From Lysinimonas soli (GTDB lineage: Bacteria; Actinomycetota; Actinomycetes; Actinomycetales; Microbacteriaceae), in NCBI RefSeq assembly GCF_042655435.1, contig NZ_JBHSMG010000002.1:682001-746000 (forward strand): a stretch of 64,000 bases of DNA, read 5' to 3'. Position 1 is the stretch's first letter, and the number at the start of each line of letters is the position of its first letter. Below the pieces are notes generated by a model. The model was given only the letters and a program-made list of their open reading frames with translations. It had not been told where the DNA came from and searched no databases. The position numbers and the translations under genes were made by a program. Shown in pieces: positions 59,183 through 64,000 of this stretch.

Positions 59183-61153
59183 CTAGAACGGCGTCGGCAG
59201 CGACAGGTCCGAGCTCGGGTCCCGCAACGGGGGCAGCTCCGCGAGACGCTGCAGGGCGGCTTGGATCGACTCGGTGAAGACCCGCGCACCGGTCGGTCCG
59301 AAGTGGATCTGGTCCCGGTTCAGGTCGCCGAGGATGGGCTGCGCGGCGTCGTGCCAGTTCGCGAGTTCGACGTTGCGGTAGCTCTGCGCGAAATCCGACA
59401 GGATGCGGTTGTTGCCGTCGGTCCAACCGCGCGGCGCCTGCACGTTGACGACGACGAGCTCGCGCCGGGGGCCGACGATCGCGCGGACCTGATCGAGTGT
59501 GGTGCGCTCGATCGGCCCGTTGGTGGCGAGCCCGATCACGACGATCGGCCGCAGCGTGCCCGCACCGAGGTCGGCCTGCAGGATGCCGGGAGCCGCGCCG
59601 AGATGACGGGAGACGACGGCATCGATCGCGATCCCGGGCAGCGACGTCTGCAGTTGCGGCGCCGCCGCCAGCATGACCGAGTCGCCGATCGCGGTGATCT
59701 GATCGCCGGCCGGCGCCGGAGGCGGGGTCGGGCGGGTCCCGTTCGACGAGGGCGCCGGGGTCGAGGGAACGGTGGCGTCGCGGATCGCGTGCTGACCCGC
59801 CTCGACCTCGGCCTGCGTCGAGCCGATTCCGGGGTCCGAGCTGAGGGCGACGGCGGTGCCGGCCGTGCCCGCCGACAGCAGGATGACGGTGGCGAGCGCG
59901 CCGGCCACGCGTGGCGCTGTGGCGCGCCATCCGGCCCGGATACGGCGTGCTACCTCGCGAAAACCGAGCCGACGGATCGGCTGCTCGACGAGCCGATACG
60001 ACAGGGTGGCGAGCGGGACGGTGATGGCGAGGGCGATCCCACCGATCGCCCAGCCGGAGACGCCCTCGCGCGCCCACCCCGGCAGGGCGTTCGTGACGAG
60101 CAGGAAGACCGGCCAATGCCACAGGTACAGGCCGTAGCTGCGTCGACCGACCCAGCGGAAGGCGCCCAGCTCGAGCACGCGGGCGAGTGCGCCGCCCGGG
60201 ACGAGCAGGCTCGCGATGACCACGACGGAGAGAACGGCGACGAGCGCGAGCCCGCCGCGGAACACGAACTCGGCATCCCCCGGCATGAGGGCGGCGAGGG
60301 CGAGGAGTCCGAGGAGCGCCGCCGGCCCGACGAACCCGAGCACGAGGCGCACCGCTCGCGGCCACTCGAGTGCCCGCTTCGGCCACGAGGCGGCGAGCAG
60401 CGCGAGCACCGCGCCGAGAGCCAACCCGAACGCGTGCGTGTCGGTGCCGTAGTACACCCGGGTACTGTCCGCGGCCGACCAGAACACTGCCATCGCGACC
60501 GCCGACGCGACGGCGAGTGCGGCGACCAGTGCGATCCGGACAGGACGGGAAATGCGCAGCAACACGAGCGCGAGCAGCAGCGGCCACACCAGATAGAACT
60601 GCTCCTCCACCGCGAGCGACCACAGGTTGCGGAACAGCTCGGGCATCGCCTCGCCGAAGTAGCTCGAACCGTCGGCGAGGAACAGCCAGTTGCTGCTGAA
60701 GGTCCCGGCCCCGAGCACCTGCATGCCGAGCCCGACGAGCAGATCGCCGCCGATCAGGGCGGCCGCGCTGCAGCACAGCAGCAGCAGGATGACGAGGGCC
60801 GGCAGCAGGCGGCGCGCACGACGGGCCCAGAAGGCGCCGAGCGCGACTCTTCCGGTATCGGCGTGCTCGCGCAGCAACAGGCTCGTGATGAGAAAGCCGC
60901 TGACCACGAAGAACATGTCGACGCCGAGGTAGCCGCCGATCATCGCGCCGGGGCTGAGATGAAACAGGATCACCAGGGTCACGGCGATCGCGCGGACCCC
61001 GTCGAGTCCGCCGACGTGGAACGGCGTCGACACCTCGGGCGCCGCACGCCAGGCGGCGGTCGAGGCGGATGACCGGATGCCGGGTGCTCGGGACGTGCGC
61101 TCCGGATTCGCGGCCGGAGCGCTCACGGTCGAGGCGCGGGGTCGTGCTGTCAT
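59183..61153 (-). CDS. OafA/YrhL-type acyltransferase with C-terminal SGNH domain
   Basis: Membrane protein of 656 residues that probably O-acylates a cell-surface glycan. Residues about 45-405 form the acyltransferase-3 domain of some ten helices, with the catalytic-type histidine in VILFHLSPG, GYLGVDMFFVVSGFLITSLLL, and RNLWSLAVEEQFYLVWPLLL. A linker rich in Ser/Thr/Pro follows, then an SGNH hydrolase-like domain with GDSVML (nucleophile serine) and the DQIHFGPTGA block holding the Asp-His pair. ATG 61153 has GGAG 11 bases upstream; a longer open frame overlaps the divergent truA and is rejected. Confidence 0.9.
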   Translation of the reverse strand: MTARPRASTVSAPAANPERTSRAPGIRSSASTAAWRAAPEVSTPFHVGGLDGVRAIAVTLVILFHLSPGAMIGGYLGVDMFFVVSGFLITSLLLREHADTGRVALGAFWARRARRLLPALVILLLLCCSAAALIGGDLLVGLGMQVLGAGTFSSNWLFLADGSSYFGEAMPELFRNLWSLAVEEQFYLVWPLLLALVLLRISRPVRIALVAALAVASAVAMAVFWSAADSTRVYYGTDTHAFGLALGAVLALLAASWPKRALEWPRAVRLVLGFVGPAALLGLLALAALMPGDAEFVFRGGLALVAVLSVVVIASLLVPGGALARVLELGAFRWVGRRSYGLYLWHWPVFLLVTNALPGWAREGVSGWAIGGIALAITVPLATLSYRLVEQPIRRLGFREVARRIRAGWRATAPRVAGALATVILLSAGTAGTAVALSSDPGIGSTQAEVEAGQHAIRDATVPSTPAPSSNGTRPTPPPAPAGDQITAIGDSVMLAAAPQLQTSLPGIAIDAVVSRHLGAAPGILQADLGAGTLRPIVVIGLATNGPIERTTLDQVRAIVGPRRELVVVNVQAPRGWTDGNNRILSDFAQSYRNVELANWHDAAQPILGDLNRDQIHFGPTGARVFTESIQAALQRLAELPPLRDPSSDLSLPTPF

Positions 61154-61175
61154 AGAAAAGGGGACTCCGCGATCC

Positions 61176-61197
61176 AGCGTACCCGTCGCTCTAGACT
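61176..61197. promoter_or_regulatory. Back-to-back -10 boxes between the acyltransferase and truA
   Basis: TACGCT on the minus strand (61181-61176) faces the acyltransferase gene; TAGACT on the plus strand (61192-61197) lies seven bases before the GTG of truA. The whole divergent gap is 51 bp. Confidence 0.45.
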
Positions 61198-61204
61198 CGC
61201 CAGG

Positions 61205-62128
61205 GTGGAAGGACTGCCGCACGCCGAGGGCGAGCCCGCACGTGATCCCCGCATCCGGCTCCGACTCGACCTCGCCTACGACGGCACGGCCTTCTCGGGC
61301 TGGGCGCGGCAACCGGGGCTGAGGACCGTGCAAGGCGAACTCGAGATCGCGCTGGCCACCGTCCTGGCGAAGCACGGACCGCCACCGACGCTGACCGTCG
61401 CCGGTCGCACGGACGTCGGGGTGCACGCGCTCGGCCAGGTCGCCCACCTCGATCTGACCCCGGCGCAGCTCTCCAGCCTCGATCGCCCGCATCGCGGCGG
61501 CCCGGCACCGAAGTCATTCGGGCCGGCGGCGCTGGCGCGTCGGCTCAACGGGATCGCGGGGCTGCAATCGGATGTGGTGGTGACACACGCCACGCTCGCG
61601 CCGCCGGGCTTCGACGCGCGCTTCTCGGCGCTCTGGCGGCGCTACGAGTACCGCATCGCCGACCCGGCCGCGCTGCGCGACCCGCGTCGGCGCGGGCACA
61701 CGCTCTGGCATCCGGCCGATCTCGATGTCGAGGCGATGGATGCCGCGGCCCGTTCCCTGCTCGGCCTGCACGACTTCGCCGCCTTCTGTCGGCCGCGCCC
61801 AGGGGCCACCACGATCCGTACCCTGCAGGATTTCGGCTGGATGCGGGACGCGCACGGCGTGCTCGTCGCGACGGTTCGCGCCGACGCCTTCTGCCACAGC
61901 ATGGTGCGCGCGCTCGTCGGCGCGTGCGTCGCGGTCGGCGAGGCGAAGCTGCCGACGACCCGGCCGGCGGGGATCCGGGACGAGGCGGTGCGGGGGTCGG
62001 AGTTCATCGTCCTGCCGGCGAAGGGCCTCACGCTCGTCGAGGTCGGATACCCGGACGACGACGAGATGGCGGCGCGGGCCGCGCTCACCCGGGCCAGACG
62101 GTTTGACCATGACGCGGGGATCGACTAG
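61205..62128 (+). CDS. truA: tRNA pseudouridine(38-40) synthase TruA
   Basis: Converts uridines 38-40 of the tRNA anticodon arm to pseudouridine; 307 residues. LDLAYDGTAFSGWARQPGLRTVQGELE start, catalytic Asp70 in AGRTDVGVHALGQ, then RRYEYRI and the FCHSMVRALVG motif. GTG 61205 follows TAGACT by seven bases, so the mRNA is probably leaderless. Its stop codon lies in the -10 box of the rplM promoter. Confidence 0.97.
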   Translation: MEGLPHAEGEPARDPRIRLRLDLAYDGTAFSGWARQPGLRTVQGELEIALATVLAKHGPPPTLTVAGRTDVGVHALGQVAHLDLTPAQLSSLDRPHRGGPAPKSFGPAALARRLNGIAGLQSDVVVTHATLAPPGFDARFSALWRRYEYRIADPAALRDPRRRGHTLWHPADLDVEAMDAAARSLLGLHDFAAFCRPRPGATTIRTLQDFGWMRDAHGVLVATVRADAFCHSMVRALVGACVAVGEAKLPTTRPAGIRDEAVRGSEFIVLPAKGLTLVEVGYPDDDEMAARAALTRARRFDHDAGID

Positions 62129-62131
62129 CCT
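62103..62131 (+). promoter_or_regulatory. rplM-rpsI promoter
   Basis: TTGACC (62103-62108), 17-base spacer, TAGCCT (62126-62131), the best match to the housekeeping consensus in the window. The -35 and spacer lie in the truA coding sequence, and the -10 begins with the truA stop TAG. The predicted leader is about 117 bases. Confidence 0.72.
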
Positions 62132-62254
62132 AGCGAGGTTGTGTCCGCACTCTGCGGCGCACGTTGAGCCCTCCACCGTCGGGTTCCCTCGCTTCGCGAA
62201 GGAACGCACACCGGAGTGGGATTCACGAACACCTCGACAGAAAGCAGTCCTTCC

Positions 62255-62701
62255 GTGACGCGTACGTTCAGCCCCAAGCCGGCGGACATCCAGCGCGAGT
62301 GGATCGTCATCGACGCCACCGACGTCGTGCTCGGCCGTCTCGCCAGCCACACCGCCGCCATCCTGCGCGGCAAGCACAAGCCGACCTTCGCCCCCCACAT
62401 GGACATGGGCGACTTCGTCATCATCGTCAACGCCGAGAAGATCGCGCTGACCGGCCAGAAGCTCGAGAAGAAGCTGGCCTACCGCCACTCGGGCTACCCG
62501 GGCGGTCTCTCGAGCGAGACCTACATCGAGATGCTCGAGAAGCACCCGACCCGCGCGGTCGAGAAGGCTGTGCGCGGCATGCTTCCGAAGAACTCGCTGG
62601 GTCGTGCCCAGATCAAGAAGCTGAAGGTCTATGCGGGGGCCGAGCACCCGCACGCCGCCCAGCAGCCGAAGACCTACACCCTGGGCCAGGTCGCGCAGTA
62701 G
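62255..62701 (+). CDS. rplM: 50S ribosomal protein L13
   Basis: Early 50S assembly protein of 148 residues: TRTFSPKPADIQREWIVIDATDVVLGRLASHTAAILRGKHKPTFAPHMDMGDFVIIVNA. GTG 62255 is chosen because the usual actinobacterial L13 begins there; an in-frame GTG at 62216 would add 13 unrelated residues. Operon with rpsI. Confidence 0.96.
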   Translation: MTRTFSPKPADIQREWIVIDATDVVLGRLASHTAAILRGKHKPTFAPHMDMGDFVIIVNAEKIALTGQKLEKKLAYRHSGYPGGLSSETYIEMLEKHPTRAVEKAVRGMLPKNSLGRAQIKKLKVYAGAEHPHAAQQPKTYTLGQVAQ

Positions 62702-62762
62702 CGCGCCGATCCCCTCCGCGAACCCAGCGCTTCAACTACAGACTTTTCAAGGACAGAACATC

Positions 62763-63251
62763 ATGGCGAAGATCGAAGAAGCCCTCCCCGAGGAGCTCGT
62801 GCAGAGCTTCACGACCGAGACCCCGAGCGAAGAGGCCCCGAAGGCCCCGCGTCCGGCCCTGAGCGTTCCCGGCTCGGCCGTCGGACGCCGCAAGGAGGCC
62901 ATCGCGCGGGCGCGCCTCACGCCCGGCACCGGCACCTTCGCGGTCAACGGCCGCACGCTCGAGGAGTACTTCCCCAACAAGCTGCACCAGCAGCTCATCA
63001 ACGACCCGTTCAAGGTGCTCGACCTGATCGGCAGCTACGACGTGATCGCCAAGATCACGGGTGGCGGCCCCTCCGGCCAGGCCGGCGCCCTGCGTCTCGC
63101 CATTGCGCGGGCGCTCAACGAGATCGACCGCGAGAACAACCGCCCCGCGCTCAAGAAGGCGGGCTTCCTGACTCGTGACGCCCGCGTCATCGAGCGCAAG
63201 AAGGCCGGTCTCAAGAAGGCCCGCAAGGCCTCCCAGTTCTCGAAGCGCTAG
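62763..63251 (+). CDS. rpsI: 30S ribosomal protein S9
   Basis: P-site protein of 162 residues. The S9 core starts near residue 40 (AVGRRKEAIARARLTPGTGTFAVNGRTLEEYF) after an acidic/Pro extension; the C-terminal tail KKAGLKKARKASQFSKR reaches the P-site tRNA. ATG 62763 overlaps no other gene; the longer open frame upstream overlaps rplM. Confidence 0.97.
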   Translation: MAKIEEALPEELVQSFTTETPSEEAPKAPRPALSVPGSAVGRRKEAIARARLTPGTGTFAVNGRTLEEYFPNKLHQQLINDPFKVLDLIGSYDVIAKITGGGPSGQAGALRLAIARALNEIDRENNRPALKKAGFLTRDARVIERKKAGLKKARKASQFSKR

Positions 63252-63275
63252 GTCGGCGCGGCTCGAGAGCCTTCG

Positions 63276-64000
63276 ATGCCCCGTCTCTTCGGAACCGATG
63301 GTGTCCGTGGCCTGGCCAACGGTGAGGTCATCACCGCCGACCTCGCCCTCGGGTTGGCGCAGGCGGCCGCGCGCGTTCTGACCCGCGGACGCCACGCCGA
63401 CCAGCTGCGCACCGAGGGCAAGCGCCCGCGCGCGGTGCTCGCGCGCGACCCCCGGGTCTCGGGCGAGTTCATCTCGGCCGCGGTCGCGGCGGGCCTGGCC
63501 AGTTCGGGGATCGACGTACTCGACGCCGGGGTCATCCCGACCCCCGCGGCCGCCTTCCTGGTGGCGGATGTCGAGGCCGACTTCGGCGTCATGGTGTCGG
63601 CGTCGCACAACCCGGCTGCCGACAACGGCATCAAGTTCTTCGCGATCGGGGGCACCAAGCTGCCCGACGAGGTCGAGGACCGCATCGAGCAGGCCCTGGG
63701 TCAGCCGAAGATGACCCCGACCGGGGGAGGCGTCGGCCGCATCCGCCGCTTCGCCGATGCCGAGGACCGCTACGTGGTGCACCTCATCAGCACCCTGGAC
63801 GTGCGCCTCGACGGCCTGCACGTCGTGATCGATGCCGCGCACGGCGCCGCGGCGGGCGTCTCTCCCGAGGTCTTCGCGCTGGCCGGTGCCAAGGTCACCG
63901 TGATCGGCGCCGACCCGGATGGGCTCAACATCAACGACGGGGTCGGCTCGACGCATCTCGAGGGACTGCGCGCCATGGTGCTCGAGCAGGGCGCCGACCT
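63276..64000 (+). CDS. glmM: Phosphoglucosamine mutase (3' end cut by window edge)
   Basis: Converts glucosamine 6-phosphate to glucosamine 1-phosphate for peptidoglycan precursor synthesis. Starts MPRLFGTDGVRGLANGEVITADLALGLAQAAARVL; the active-site serine is S110 in VSASHNPAADNGIKFF. The metal-binding DxDxD region begins with GADPDGLNIND near residues 211-221. About 241 of the usual 450 residues are visible. It begins 24 bases after rpsI, the common actinobacterial order rplM-rpsI-glmM. Confidence 0.97.
   Translation, partial: MPRLFGTDGVRGLANGEVITADLALGLAQAAARVLTRGRHADQLRTEGKRPRAVLARDPRVSGEFISAAVAAGLASSGIDVLDAGVIPTPAAAFLVADVEADFGVMVSASHNPAADNGIKFFAIGGTKLPDEVEDRIEQALGQPKMTPTGGGVGRIRRFADAEDRYVVHLISTLDVRLDGLHVVIDAAHGAAAGVSPEVFALAGAKVTVIGADPDGLNINDGVGSTHLEGLRAMVLEQGAD

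Noticed and set aside
62216..62254. Earlier GTG start for rplM
   Set aside because: It adds 13 residues unlike known L13 N-termini; GTG 62255 gives the usual TRTFSPKP start.

Overview
The window is high-GC DNA from an actinobacterium, most likely a member of the Microbacteriaceae. The evidence is the GTG/TTG-rich start codons (rpoB, rpoC, rpsL, fusA, tuf, rpoA and secY all lack ATG), the low-complexity Ala/Lys/Glu extensions on several ribosomal proteins, families common in that group (EVE, DUF427, DUF1684, CGNR, ComB-like), many genes whose start codon lies 6-8 bases after a TANNNT hexamer, and pervasive GGATGCC/GGCATCC heptamers. The genus cannot be named from the sequence alone. Both ends cut genes: a DEAD-box helicase at the left edge and glmM at the right.

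Layout. 1-8.9 kb is a patchwork of small, mostly single-gene units on both strands: helicase, DUF1684, GyrI-like, SRPBCC-like, EVE, ComB-like, DUF427, CGNR zinc finger, SprT-like, spermidine-synthase-like, a membrane protein and a NarL-type two-component pair. 9.2-16.7 kb is rpoB-rpoC. 16.9-18.2 kb holds two overlapping membrane-protein genes. 18.3-31.2 kb is a complete monoderm type IV pilus locus: pilB-pilT-pilC, a major pilin, three minor pilin-like proteins, prepilin peptidase and pilM-pilN-pilO. 31.5-35.8 kb is the str operon (rpsL-rpsG-fusA-tuf). 36-42.3 kb is accessory: a PfkB sugar kinase, a small stress-type protein, and a divergent LacI regulator with a carbohydrate ABC transporter that has no ATPase gene. 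42.7-58.1 kb is the S10-spc-alpha ribosomal supercluster with secY, adk, infA and rpoA. 58.1-64 kb holds a tandem-GNAT protein, an OafA-type acyltransferase with an SGNH domain, truA, rplM-rpsI and the start of glmM.

How the parts work together. Most of the window makes the gene-expression machinery (RNA polymerase core, about 27 ribosomal proteins, EF-G, EF-Tu, IF-1, the Sec channel). The pilus block between rpoC and rpsL is the main accessory system. PilB and PilT are extension and retraction ATPases, PilC the platform, PilM/N/O the alignment complex and PilD the leader peptidase. The pilin and large minor pilins form the fibre and its likely tip. No outer-membrane secretin is present, as expected for a monoderm.

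Most notable signals: a CCCC-(A/GG)-ATGCGGG element at matching distance (31-32 nt) from the -10 of both pilus transcripts, with an inverted second copy before the pilin; two related-looking operator sites for the LacI regulator; two REP-like long palindromes of similar design; a 115-residue Lys/Ala extension on ribosomal protein L15; structured leaders before rpsJ, rpsM and rpoA; and an rplM-rpsI promoter whose -10 box contains the truA stop codon.
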